The notes beneath the pieces were generated by a model. It was not told the DNA's origin. It worked only from the letters and a program-made list of their open reading frames with translations, and made no database searches. A stretch of DNA of 64,000 nt from Kibdelosporangium sp040675465 (GTDB taxonomy: Bacteria > Actinomycetota > Actinomycetes > Mycobacteriales > Pseudonocardiaceae). Shown piece after piece: positions 52,001-60,162 of the stretch (positions within the stretch are counted from its first letter, which is position 1; every line of letters begins with the position of its first letter). The position numbers and the translations under genes were made by a program. The stretch lies in the NCBI RefSeq assembly GCF_040675465.1, contig NZ_JBFAPA010000007.1, forward strand, positions 1-64,000, read 5' to 3'.

Positions 52001-53465
52001 GCTGCCCAAGGGTTTCAACCCGAACGCCAGCACCTCGCAGGGCCTTCCGGTGAGCACCAAGGCAACCGTCAAGGCGAACAACGAGCCGATGGCCCCGGGC
52101 AACGTCCTGAAGCAGTTCCCGCTCAACGAACTGACCACGGGCTGGGGCGCCGGGTACAACGCCGGCAACCTCTACGCCACCGACGCGACCGCGCTGGCCA
52201 TCGCCCAGTACGGCGTCGACGGCACCTTCGGGCGGCAGTTCCCGACGGCCTTCGGTGGCTGGCCGGGCGACCTGACCTTCGTGCCGTCCCGCGGCCTGCT
52301 CTGCGCGGTGACCGTGGGCGGCGACAACGGGATCCGATGCCTCAACCCCGGCACCGGGCAGGTCGTCAGCACGATCACGGGTGCCCCGTGGTCGACGATC
52401 TCGCAGCGTGGCCTGGCCTACCGGGCCGACGATGACACGTTCTACATCGGCGGCTGGAACCAGGGCATCATCTACAAGGTCAAGGGTCTGTCCTATCCGG
52501 ACCCGGGCACGCTGGTGAGCCAGTGCTCGCCGGGCGGCAACCTGGCCGGCATCGCCGGTCTGGCGTACTCGCCGCGGGGCGCGCTGTGGATCGCGCCGAA
52601 CGCCACGACCGAGGTGCTGACCGCGGTCAACCCGGACACCTGTGCCCAGATCGCCACCGTGGCCGACCCGAACCCGGCGGCGTTCACCGGGGCGGGCCTT
52701 GAGCTCGACGACACCGGCAACCTGTGGGTCATCTCGCAGACCACCGGTGGCAAGAGCACCGCGTACCTGGTCGAGTCGCCGATCCCGTCGTTCTCCGACG
52801 TGCCGTGGCTGTCCGAGAGCGTGACCTCGGGCCGCCTGGGCGCCGGTGGCGGGCAACAGGTCGACATCTCCATCGACGCGACCAACCTGCAACCGGGTGT
52901 GTACGGGGCGACGATCTTCCTCGTCACCAACGCGGCCAAGCGGTCGACGATCTCCATCCCGGTCAAGGTGATCGTGCCGAAGACCAGGATCGGGCTCGAC
53001 GCCGGCGGCAGCGGCGGGGTCGACTCGCTCGGCGACACCTGGAAACCCGACCAGGCCTACTCCACCGGAGGCCAGGGCTGGCTCGGGCAGTCGTCCAGGG
53101 TGGTGTCCACCACGGAGGCCATCTCCGGCACCAACGAGCAGTCGCTGTACCAGACCCAACGGGAAGGCGCCTACGAGTACCGGTTCGACGGGCTCACCAA
53201 GGGCGTCTACCAGGTCGAGCTCAACTTCGCCGAGCTCGGCTGGACGGACCCGAACTCACGCCTGTTCGACATCATCATCGAGGGCAGGCTGGTGACACCC
53301 GCCCTGGATGTCGCCGGTGAGGTCGGCGGCTTCGCGGCGCTGTCGCAGTCGACGTTCGTCCAGGTCGACGACGGGACTCTGAACGTCCGGTTCGTCTCGC
53401 GGTCGGGTGCCCCGATCGTGAACGGGATCAGGGTCACCGAACGTCCCGACCGCACTGCTCCTTAG
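49038..53465 (+). CDS. secreted subtilase with repeat and malectin domains
   Basis: A 1475-residue exported protease. A signal peptide (AALTVVLAFVLATVYSSNAF) is followed by an I9-like propeptide (about 55-155) and the S8 catalytic domain, with Asp202 (ANIDTGVSYQHP), His251 (NNHGSHTMGT) and Ser424 (GTSMASPHVAG). Two carboxypeptidase regulatory-like repeats follow (about 495-575 and 577-655), a third at about 850-930, and a C-terminal malectin domain (about 1315-1475) with EYRFDGLTKGVYQVELNFAE. A six-bladed-like repeat section (about 1025-1260) lies between. It should cut proteins outside the cell; the malectin domain suggests binding to carbohydrate. ATG at 49038. Confidence 0.9.
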   Translation: MSTRRRSGGTLRAALTVVLAFVLATVYSSNAFGAAAPNSGTPVTDPATKIDKVVQGSLTQSGSATFFVVLNSEANLTTVTATGRAGTQRTKDVFAAKTAFADRTQAGLRDLLTARGAQFTPFWIVNTIKVTGGDAALADEIAARPEVKQIVPERFHEIPQPSPGQTEAQIDAVEWNISQINAPKVWSDFSDRGEGVVVANIDTGVSYQHPALVGKYRGNKGDGTFDHNYNWFDPSKACGNPSLAPCDNNNHGSHTMGTMVGDDGTANQIGVAPGAKWIAAKGCESSSCSDTSLLASGQWVVAPTDLNNQNPRPDLAPDVVNNSWGGGGNDTWYQETVQTWIAAGIFPAFSNGNSGALGCNSSGSPGDYAISYSAGAYDINGTIASFSSRGPGIGGIVKPNIAAPGVNVRSSLGSGGYGTMSGTSMASPHVAGTVALLWSAAPSLAGDINATKALLNQTAVDTPNSQCGGAPENNNVFGEGKLDAFALVTAAPKGPTGAVSGTVTSAGKPAADVKLTFAGPSSVVKTTGADGKYLADKLPVGEYTVTATKFGLATKQAKVTVIEGKPQIADFDLPPAPSFTVKGVVKAADGTTLPGADVSVTGVPIAAVKTDATGTYTLANVPAGSYEITADYGRWLQPSRKTVVVNGNVTADFVLQPKVDAYGYTPRHVAPSWVDTPTALALTGDNASTNVTLPFPVTFYGKTYKSAAVHTDGYLAFAGTGLPGGTIPSPTAPNGAIYAFWDDLVVDASASVRTATDGAAPNRRFVVEWRNVTVKSAPGSRLSIELIVTEGGRVQIQYNGIDQANPAEAGAGATVGLENEAGTVALAYSVKKPHLTDSVAISARVPNTGLVRGTITDANDKQPIAGSTVSLQRAGSTVTAATDTSGFYQAEVALGSFTVVAARASYETARANLTIGSEGVVLTQDFALKTPNFEANPASLEVIVPAGETRKRTLTVRNSGSATGTWEFKEVSGGALGEPAAEAARKTVLPKGFNPNASTSQGLPVSTKATVKANNEPMAPGNVLKQFPLNELTTGWGAGYNAGNLYATDATALAIAQYGVDGTFGRQFPTAFGGWPGDLTFVPSRGLLCAVTVGGDNGIRCLNPGTGQVVSTITGAPWSTISQRGLAYRADDDTFYIGGWNQGIIYKVKGLSYPDPGTLVSQCSPGGNLAGIAGLAYSPRGALWIAPNATTEVLTAVNPDTCAQIATVADPNPAAFTGAGLELDDTGNLWVISQTTGGKSTAYLVESPIPSFSDVPWLSESVTSGRLGAGGGQQVDISIDATNLQPGVYGATIFLVTNAAKRSTISIPVKVIVPKTRIGLDAGGSGGVDSLGDTWKPDQAYSTGGQGWLGQSSRVVSTTEAISGTNEQSLYQTQREGAYEYRFDGLTKGVYQVELNFAELGWTDPNSRLFDIIIEGRLVTPALDVAGEVGGFAALSQSTFVQVDDGTLNVRFVSRSGAPIVNGIRVTERPDRTAP

Positions 53466-53506
53466 TGGGGTCGCCGTAGAAGCTACTCGTGGGTAGCATG
53501 CCGTGC

Positions 53507-54544
53507 ATGACGTGGATGGTGTACGGCGCTAACGGATACACCGGGGAGCTCGTCGCGCGCCTGGCTGTGGCGCGCGGCGAGCGTCCCGTTCTCGCGGGAC
53601 GCTCACCCAAGGTCGCCTCGCTGGCGAACTCGTTGGGTTTGCCGCACCGGATCTTCGACCTCGGCTCGGCTGTGGCCGGGTTGGAGGGGATGACCGCCGT
53701 CGCTCACTGTGCCGGGCCTTTTTCCGCCACCTCGCGGCCGATGGTCGATGCTTGTTTGGCCACTGGGACGCACTACTTGGACGTCACAGGCGAGATCGAT
53801 GTGTATGAGGCGATCTTCGCTCGGTCTGCTGAGGCCTCGGCCGCGGGTGTGGTTTTGCTGCCTGGGTCGGGGTTCGATGTTGTGCCCAGTGACTGTCTGG
53901 CTGGGATGCTTGCCGCTGCCTTGCCTTCGGCTACTCACCTTCGGCTTGCTTTCTCTGCTGGGGGCGGGTTGAGTGGTGGGACTTTGCGGACGACCGTTGA
54001 GGGGATGGGCACTGGCGGTCAGGCTCGTGTGGACGGTCAGATCGTGTCCGTTCCCATGGCGCACAGTACTCTCACGGCGCATTTCCCTTCTGGGCCGCGT
54101 TCGGTCATCTCGTTGCCTTGGGGTGACGTGTCTACTGCGTACCACTCGACCGGGATTCCCAACATCACTACGCACATGGCTGTTGGTCTGCCGGGCGGAC
54201 TGGTCAGCAGCGGTCAGCGCATTTTTGGTCCGGTTATGAAGACTTCGCTGGGGCAGCGGGTCGGGAAGGCGTTGGTGGGGTTGGTTAGCGGGCCGGGGGA
54301 GCGGCGGCGGGCTAGTACCCGTTCGGAGTTTTGGGGCGAGGCCAAGGATTCTTCTGGTCGTACCGCGACTGGCACTCTGGTCACGCCCAATGCTTACGCC
54401 ATCACTGCTGACGCTGTTGTCCGGATCGCTACCGAGATTCAGGGGGTCAAGCCTGGCGCTCAGACTCCTGCTACCGCTTTTGGCCCGGACTTTGTGCGGA
54501 CCCTTGACGGCGTCACTGTAGGGGCCGTTACCGTCACGTCTTAG
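53507..54544 (+). CDS. saccharopine dehydrogenase-like NAD(P)-dependent reductase
   Basis: About 345 residues. The N-terminus is a Rossmann fold (WMVYGANGYTGELVARLAVA, residues 3-22), followed by RPVLAGRSPKVASLANSLG and HCAGPFSATSRPMVDACLAT, the pattern of saccharopine dehydrogenase-like proteins and trans-acting enoyl reductases. In mycobacteria such proteins act in lipid synthesis; substrate here is open. The ATG at 53507 is preferred as it starts the Rossmann fold; a GTG at 53489 would add six residues. The first third uses GC-ending codons, whereas the rest uses many T-ending codons (GCT, TCT, ACT). Confidence 0.82.
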   Translation: MTWMVYGANGYTGELVARLAVARGERPVLAGRSPKVASLANSLGLPHRIFDLGSAVAGLEGMTAVAHCAGPFSATSRPMVDACLATGTHYLDVTGEIDVYEAIFARSAEASAAGVVLLPGSGFDVVPSDCLAGMLAAALPSATHLRLAFSAGGGLSGGTLRTTVEGMGTGGQARVDGQIVSVPMAHSTLTAHFPSGPRSVISLPWGDVSTAYHSTGIPNITTHMAVGLPGGLVSSGQRIFGPVMKTSLGQRVGKALVGLVSGPGERRRASTRSEFWGEAKDSSGRTATGTLVTPNAYAITADAVVRIATEIQGVKPGAQTPATAFGPDFVRTLDGVTVGAVTVTS

Positions 54545-54849
54545 CTTCTGGGTGGGTTTGTCCTCGCCGGACGGGCAGCACCACCCAGAGGGATGAGGAC
54601 ACGAAGGTGGGATCTGTTGCGCTTCGCGTTGGTGGGCCACCCACATCGGTGATGGCCTTGTGCGGCACTGAAATCACAGGTTGCGCCGGTGGCTCGGGCG
54701 GCCATCCGCACGGTTTCCACGAACGCATCGGCCGTGCGTTCGGCCTGGCACCGGTCATCGGCACGGTCGGCGGGACGCTGCTCGCCCATCTTGATGACGG
54801 GCTGCAGGAGGTGCTGTGTCCCTCCAAGCCTACGAAGAACGGGCTGCGC

Positions 54850-55145
54850 AGGCCGGTCGCCATCACTATCTCCTATGACGATCTGCTGCGGGATCTCGAT
54901 GACCGTATCCTCGTCGGGCCTGACAGATACATGACCGCCCGGGAGGCTCGCGGATCGCCTGCGACTGCCACGTGTTCCCTGCTGTGCTGGGCAGCAAGTC
55001 CGAACCTCCGGACATCGGGGTCGGCTCCTATGTCGTACTTGCCCACATCCGCCGGGGCACCCCGCAGTTCATCCAGCCTGCCTACATCGATCCGCACCGC
55101 CGCCCCAGAACCAACTCGGCCCGAAGATCCCTCCCCGCCGCATAA
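54850..55145 (+). pseudogene. decayed 13E12/DUF222 HNH-type gene
   Basis: Remnant of a DUF222/13E12-type HNH protein. Reading VAITISYDDLLRDLDDRILV (from about 54858) and YMTAREAR, then after a one-base frame change near 54948 RIACDCHVFPAVLGSKSEPP and DIGVGSYVVLAHIRRG, reproduces the family's conserved tract. The HNH core expected next is absent and the sequence jumps to the family C-terminus IDPHRRPR before a TAA at 55143. Frame change and internal loss make it a pseudogene. The preceding 54545-54849 shows no intact gene; an upstream part on the opposite strand has a weak ADAFVETVRMAARATGA resemblance to the same family. Confidence 0.7.
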
Positions 55146-55170
55146 CCCCAGGGATACCGCATCCCTGGGG
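55146..55170. terminator. hairpin after the pseudogene
   Basis: CCCCAGGGAT (55146-55155) pairs perfectly with ATCCCTGGGG (55161-55170) around a 5-nt loop, immediately after the TAA of the decayed gene. It could be the old terminator of that gene. There is no U-tract on either side. Confidence 0.55.
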
Positions 55171-55295
55171 CCGCAAGGGTGTGTGTTGAGCACCAGGCGG
55201 AGCCCAATTTTGGACTTGCCCGCTACTCCTGCCGAGGCCGCCGACGGGACCGATGTCAAACCGAACCGCGCCCCAGCCCATGGAGCCCCCGGGGA

Positions 55296-55841
55296 TCAGA
55301 GGCCGATGGCGCCGTCGATGCGTTCGCGGAGGAGGTCTGCGTGGCCGTTGTGGCGGGCGTACTCCTCGACCATGTGGATCAGGACCCAGCGCAGGGAGAC
55401 CTCGCCGCGCCAGGTGTCGAAGCCGGTGATGTCGAGGGTGGGGGCGCGGGAGACGAACTCCTCGGCGAAGTCGACCTCCTCGCGCCAGGCGGCCCACGCT
55501 TCGGCCAGGAGGGTGGGGTCTGGGGTGGCGTCGTCGAAGTCGCCGTCCGGGTTGGCGGGGGATGTGAAGCGGGGCTTGGCGTCCTGGTTTCCGGCTAGGA
55601 CTTGGCGGAACCAACGGCGTTCGACGTCGGCGAGGTGGCGGACGAGTCCCAACAAGGACAAGGTGGAGGGTTCCGCGGATCGGCGGGCCAGTGCGGTGGC
55701 GTCGAGGCCCGCGCATTTCAACCGCAGTGTGGTGCGTTGGGAGTCCACGAAGTCGATCAGCAGGGTCCACTCGCCCGCTGTCGCGGGTACTGCGAACCGG
55801 GTGTCCGATCCTGGTGCCTTGAACAGGTCCGCCCGTCTCAA
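55296..55841 (-). CDS. DinB/DUF664-like protein
   Basis: A 181-residue four-helix-bundle protein of the DinB-like superfamily. Metal ligands are probably the His of VRHLADVERRW (about residue 68) and the paired His residues of HMVEEYARHNGHADLLRERI (about 155-168). Many relatives are mycothiol-dependent transferases or detoxification proteins in actinobacteria. Start is TTG at 55841, overlapping the stop of the upstream LuxR regulator (TTGA). It is therefore likely co-translated with that regulator and may act on the same signal. Confidence 0.82.
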   Translation of the reverse strand: MRRADLFKAPGSDTRFAVPATAGEWTLLIDFVDSQRTTLRLKCAGLDATALARRSAEPSTLSLLGLVRHLADVERRWFRQVLAGNQDAKPRFTSPANPDGDFDDATPDPTLLAEAWAAWREEVDFAEEFVSRAPTLDITGFDTWRGEVSLRWVLIHMVEEYARHNGHADLLRERIDGAIGL

Positions 55842-58423
55842 TCGTCACCGTCCACAATGTCACGGAGTTGCGCCCGGGTGGTCACGCCGAGCTCAGGGAA
55901 AGCCTTGTACAGGTGGAAAGCCACGGTGCGGTGGGAAAGGAACAGGCGCTCGCCGATCTCGCGGTTGGTCAGCCCCTCGGCGGCCAGCCGGACGATCTGG
56001 CGGCGTTGTGGGGAAAGACCGGCGAGCGGGTGCTCCTTCGTGGGGGTGACGGCGATTCCGGCGGCGCGCAGTTCGGCGCGGGCGCGTTCGGCCCACGGTT
56101 CGGCGCCCAGACGCTCGAAGATCTCGCGGGCGGCGGTGAGGTTCGTGCGGGAGTCGGCGATCCGGCGTTGACGGCGCAGCCACTCGCCATAGTCGAGGCG
56201 GAGCTGAGCGCGTTCGAACGGCCACCGCGCGCCGAGCGGATCCTCAAGAGCGGCAAGGAAATACTGTTCGGCGTCGACCGGGTCGGCGAGCAACGCCTTG
56301 GCCCGTCGGAGGATCTGGGCCAGCCGAGGTGAGCCGGGGGTGGGGATGTTCTTCACGATCATCCGCGCGTCCTCGAGATGGGCAGGCCGGGCGGCGGCCG
56401 CGAGGTCCGCGATCCCGTAGTATGACAGGTGGTAGTGCACGGGCGCGCCCACGGCGTCGAACATGTCCCGGAAATGTTGGTACGCCTCATGATCACTCGC
56501 CGCCATCCCAGCCGCCCATCGAGCGCGGACGACGATGGCGGTGACTCCCGCAGGTTCGGCGGCGGCGAGCAGGTCCGTGATCGACGGCGTACCACCGGAA
56601 AGCGCGTCGATGCAGGTGTGTACCGCGAACGACAGGGTGTTGGCGAGGGTGGGGTCCGTGCGGAACTCGGCGGCCAGTTTCTCGGTCGTCAGCCTCGCAT
56701 CCTGCCAGTGCCCGGCCTCGAACAGTGCCATCCCAAGGTGAGCTGCCGCTGTTCCACCTTGGACAGTCGACGCGTCCTCCCGTGCGGGGTTGGCGAGCCG
56801 GTCGAGGACGGCGATCGCGGTGGTGGTGTCGTCGACCACCAACGCGGTGCTGCCCAACGTGGTCAGCTCACCAGGGTCGCCCTGCGCGACGGCGGTGGGG
56901 AGCTGGTTGCGCACGGTGGCGCCGTTGCTGAGCGGGTCGAGGGCGCCGAGCAGCCACAGCCGCACGAACTCCGGCGGCGCGTCGAGCCCGGTGAACACCT
57001 CGTCGAGCTGGTTCCGGTACTCGGCCTTGCCCGTGTAGTAGGCGTTGATCCCGGCGAGAACCGCTGCGGTGTAAGCGATCCGGCCGTGCTCGGCGGACCT
57101 CCGCGCGGGTGGGAGCAGGAGGGTGAACGCCTCGTCGGGACGCATCCGGAAGGTCGCCGCTGTCCCGGCCATCTGGCTGAGCCACACCGCGGTCGCCGGC
57201 TCGTTGGTGAGCTGCTTGGCCTCGTTGGTCAGCTCCTCGGCGCGGGGCATGTCCCCGGCGATGATCGCGATCACCGCCGCTTTGGCCAGCCGCCGCCCGT
57301 GCTCATCGGGATCGGGGCTCAGCTGCCCCGCTCGTTCCAGCGCGTGCATCGCGGACGTCATGGCGCCACGAGTGAACGCGCGGTCCGCGGCCGCTTCCAA
57401 TAACGCCGCGACCGTCTCGTCTGGCGTGACCGTGGCCGCCGACAGGTGCCACGCCTTGCGGTCGTCGTCAAGCACCGCGGCCAACGCGAGGTGGGCCTGG
57501 CGGCGCGCACCGAACGGAGCCGCGCCATAGATCGCGGACCGCACGAGCGTGTGCCGGAACTGGATGGTGCCGTGGTCCAGCCGAACCAGCCCGGCGCGCT
57601 CGGCGGCCCACCACACGTCCACATCGGCGCCGGTCGCCGCCTGCACGACCGCGAGGTCCGTCGTGTCCGCGGCTGCCGCGATCAGCAGCGCCCGCTGGGT
57701 CGCCTCGGGCAGGTCCGTGACGTGGGCCGCGAACGTTTGCTCCAGGCGTTCCGTCAACGGCCCGTCGTCGCCGGACGGGCCCAGTTCGACGAGCGCCAGC
57801 GGGTTCCCGGCGGCGGTGGCCAGGATCTGGCGGCGGGCGTCACCGGCCGGCGGCTGGGGCTGGGCGTCCAGGAGTTGCTCGGCGGAGGCGGGGTCGAGAG
57901 CGGACAGGATCAGGGTCGGCAGCGGCTGGGGTTCGCGGGACGCGGCGAGCAGGCCGATCGGTTCCCCGTCCAGCCGCCGGGCCAGGAACGCCACTACGTC
58001 CGCGCTGCCCGGGTCGAGCAGGTGCATGTCGTCGACGACCAGCAGCAGCGGACCCGCGTCGGCGACATGCGACAGCAGGGTCAGCACGGCGAGGCTGATC
58101 AGCATCTTGTCCAGGGGTGCGGGCTCGGTCTGCGTGCCGAACGCGGTGACCAGCGCGGTCCGTTGCCGCTCGGGCAGCGCGTCCACCTGGTCGAGCACGG
58201 GCCGCAGCAGCTGGTGCAACCCGGCGAACGGCAGCTCCCGCTCGGCCTCGCTGCCGCGCGCGGTGAGCACCCGGATGCCCTGCTCACGGGCCTGGCGGAC
58301 GGCTTCGTCGAGCAGGACGGTCTTGCCGATCCCAGGCTCACCCCGCACGACCAGCGCCCGCGACCCGGTCAGCACCTCGCCGATCCGTGCCAGGTCCCGC
58401 TCGCGCCCGATGATGTCGTCCAT
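55838..58423 (-). CDS. large ATP-binding LuxR-family regulator (LAL)
   Basis: An 861-residue LAL regulator. An AAA_16-type ATPase has Walker A VRGEPGIGKTVLLDEAVRQ (about 24-43) and Walker B LLLVVDDMHLLDPG (about 125-138). A long TPR-like helical middle and a C-terminal LuxR helix-turn-helix (LSPQRRQIVRLAAEGLTNRE, then SHRTVAFHLYKAFPELGVTT) complete it. Such proteins often control secondary metabolism or transport. It is downstream of a secreted hydrolase gene (52-bp gap) and coupled to a DinB-like gene. The target is not evident. ATG at 58423. Confidence 0.9.
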   Translation of the reverse strand: MDDIIGRERDLARIGEVLTGSRALVVRGEPGIGKTVLLDEAVRQAREQGIRVLTARGSEAERELPFAGLHQLLRPVLDQVDALPERQRTALVTAFGTQTEPAPLDKMLISLAVLTLLSHVADAGPLLLVVDDMHLLDPGSADVVAFLARRLDGEPIGLLAASREPQPLPTLILSALDPASAEQLLDAQPQPPAGDARRQILATAAGNPLALVELGPSGDDGPLTERLEQTFAAHVTDLPEATQRALLIAAAADTTDLAVVQAATGADVDVWWAAERAGLVRLDHGTIQFRHTLVRSAIYGAAPFGARRQAHLALAAVLDDDRKAWHLSAATVTPDETVAALLEAAADRAFTRGAMTSAMHALERAGQLSPDPDEHGRRLAKAAVIAIIAGDMPRAEELTNEAKQLTNEPATAVWLSQMAGTAATFRMRPDEAFTLLLPPARRSAEHGRIAYTAAVLAGINAYYTGKAEYRNQLDEVFTGLDAPPEFVRLWLLGALDPLSNGATVRNQLPTAVAQGDPGELTTLGSTALVVDDTTTAIAVLDRLANPAREDASTVQGGTAAAHLGMALFEAGHWQDARLTTEKLAAEFRTDPTLANTLSFAVHTCIDALSGGTPSITDLLAAAEPAGVTAIVVRARWAAGMAASDHEAYQHFRDMFDAVGAPVHYHLSYYGIADLAAAARPAHLEDARMIVKNIPTPGSPRLAQILRRAKALLADPVDAEQYFLAALEDPLGARWPFERAQLRLDYGEWLRRQRRIADSRTNLTAAREIFERLGAEPWAERARAELRAAGIAVTPTKEHPLAGLSPQRRQIVRLAAEGLTNREIGERLFLSHRTVAFHLYKAFPELGVTTRAQLRDIVDGDD

Positions 58424-58475
58424 GCCATGGGCAGCCTATCGCGGGTGCGCGCCCGCGACAGGCGTCCACAGTGGA

Positions 58476-59264
58476 TCAGCGGGCCGCCGCGCGGATCAGC
58501 GCCTCGACGTCGTCGGGGTGCGAGATCATCGCCACGTGCGAGGCCTTGACCTCGACGGTGTGCGCGTTGGCGCGCTTGGCCATGAACCGCTCGGCCTCGG
58601 CCGGGATGGCCTTGTCGTCGCTGGCGACCATGTACCAGGACGGCACGGTCTTCCAGGCGGGTTCACCGGACTTGCCGTCGCCCGCGGCGAGCGTGATCGG
58701 CCGCTGGGTGGCGGCCATCAGCCGGCTGGTCTTGTCCGGCAGGTCGGCGGCGAACACCTGGTGGAACTTGGCCGGGTTGATGTACGCGTCGGTGCCGCCA
58801 CCGGGGATCTGCCGGGGCAGGATGTTCGCCGGCAGCAGGCTGCCCGGGAACTTGCCGGTCAGCTCGAAGATCGACTCGCCCTGCTCCGGGGCGAACCCGG
58901 CGATGTACACCAGCGACTTGACGTTCGGGTGACCGACCGCCGCGTTGCTGATCACCGCGCCGCCATAGGAGTGACCGACCAGCACCACCGGACCCGGGAT
59001 CGACGCAACCACACTGCCGATGTACTCGGCGTCGGTGTGCAGGTCCCGCAGCGGGTTCGCCGGCGCGATCACCTCGTAGCCGTGCCGCTCCAGCCGCTCG
59101 ATCACCCCGTTCCAGCCCGCCGCGTCCGCGAACGCACCGTGCACCAGCACGATCGTCGGTTTCGGGCCGTGGCCGCCGGTCCCGTCCGGGGCCGCCGCGG
59201 CGGGGCTGACCATCGCGGCCAGCACGGCCAGCGCCGCGAGCACGGCCAAGGGCCTCAGTCTCAT
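58476..59264 (-). CDS. secreted alpha/beta hydrolase
   Basis: A 262-residue exported hydrolase. The signal peptide (LRPLAVLAALAVLAAMVSPA) ends near AAAAPDG. The oxyanion region is IVLVHGAFADAAGWNGVI, the nucleophile is Ser in VVLVGHSYGGAVISNAAV and the catalytic His is in VKASHVAMISHPDDV. The length and plan fit AB-hydrolases related to salicylate/methyl esterases and chloroperoxidase-like enzymes; the substrate is unknown. The ATG at 59264 begins the signal peptide, and the longer reading upstream is unlikely. It probably shares a transcript with the LAL gene. Confidence 0.86.
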   Translation of the reverse strand: MRLRPLAVLAALAVLAAMVSPAAAAPDGTGGHGPKPTIVLVHGAFADAAGWNGVIERLERHGYEVIAPANPLRDLHTDAEYIGSVVASIPGPVVLVGHSYGGAVISNAAVGHPNVKSLVYIAGFAPEQGESIFELTGKFPGSLLPANILPRQIPGGGTDAYINPAKFHQVFAADLPDKTSRLMAATQRPITLAAGDGKSGEPAWKTVPSWYMVASDDKAIPAEAERFMAKRANAHTVEVKASHVAMISHPDDVEALIRAAAR

Positions 59265-59382
59265 GTCACACTCCACTGCTCGGGTTGTCGCTACCCGGGC
59301 AGTGTTGTGGCTCGTGACCAGCGGGCCCATCCGTCACGTGACCGGTCGCGGTACGTGTTGCGCGCAAGTACGATCTCCGCCG

Positions 59383-60162
59383 ATGGCCGTTCTGCTCGTG
59401 TTCAGCGCGTTGCTGGGGCTGGCGGTCGGCTCGTTCCTGAACGTCGTGGCCCACCGCGTCCCGGCGGGCATCTCCCTGTCGTCGCCACCCTCCCGCTGCC
59501 CGGCCTGTTCGACGCCCATCCGCGCCCGCCACAACATCCCGGTGTTCGGCTGGTTCGTTCTGCGCGGCCGATGCGCCTCCTGCGGCGAGCCGATCAGCGT
59601 GCGGTACCCGGTCGTCGAGGCGCTGACCGGGGTGCTCTTCGTGCTGGTCGCATGGCGCCTTTCGACGGACATCTGGGCGCTGCCCGCGTACCTGTACTTC
59701 ACCGCCGCCGGGATCGCGCTGGCTTTGATCGACCTGGACCACCGGCGGTTGCCCAACTCGATCGTGCTGCCCTCGTACCCCGTCTCGGCGGCGTTGTTGA
59801 CGCTCGCCGCCGCTGGGTCGGGGGACTGGTCCGCGCTGTTGCGGGCCGGGATCGGGGCGGTGGCTTTGTTCGCGTTCTACCTGCTGCTCGTGCTGGCCTA
59901 CCCGGCCGGGATGGGGTGGGGAGATGTGAAGCTGGCCGGGGTGATCGGCATGGTGCTCGGGTACCTGTCGTGGTCCGCGCTGCTGATCGGCGCTTTCGGC
60001 GGGTTCGCCCTGGGCGCTGTCGCCGGGGTCGCCGTCATCGCGATCCGCGAGGGCTCCCGCAAGACCGCCCTCCCCTTCGGCCCCTTCATGATCGCCGGAG
60101 TGTTCGTGGCTTTGTTCTTCGCGGACCCACTGGCGGACTTCTACGTGAACACCTTCCTATGA
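59383..60162 (+). CDS. pilD: prepilin peptidase (A24 family)
   Basis: A 259-residue polytopic aspartic protease that cuts and N-methylates type IV prepilins at the inner membrane. A first helix (VLLVFSALLGLAVGSFLNVV) precedes a cytoplasmic zinc ribbon with CPACSTPI and CASCGEPI. The two catalytic Asp motifs are ALIDLDHRRLPN and GMGWGDVKLAG. The ATG at 59383 is chosen. It ends 6 bp into the convergent pilX-like gene, and its likely substrates are the two prepilins encoded downstream at 62199-63265. Confidence 0.9.
   Translation: MAVLLVFSALLGLAVGSFLNVVAHRVPAGISLSSPPSRCPACSTPIRARHNIPVFGWFVLRGRCASCGEPISVRYPVVEALTGVLFVLVAWRLSTDIWALPAYLYFTAAGIALALIDLDHRRLPNSIVLPSYPVSAALLTLAAAGSGDWSALLRAGIGAVALFAFYLLLVLAYPAGMGWGDVKLAGVIGMVLGYLSWSALLIGAFGGFALGAVAGVAVIAIREGSRKTALPFGPFMIAGVFVALFFADPLADFYVNTFL

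Noticed and set aside
49008..53159. 1383-residue open frame opposite the subtilase gene
   Set aside because: It is an Arg/Asp/Gly/Val-rich shadow without motifs. The plus strand carries the full subtilisin triad and named repeat domains.
54607..56049. 480-residue plus-strand frame across the pseudogene and DinB region
   Set aside because: It joins a decayed 13E12 segment to the antisense of the DinB gene; composition changes along it and no domain covers the whole.
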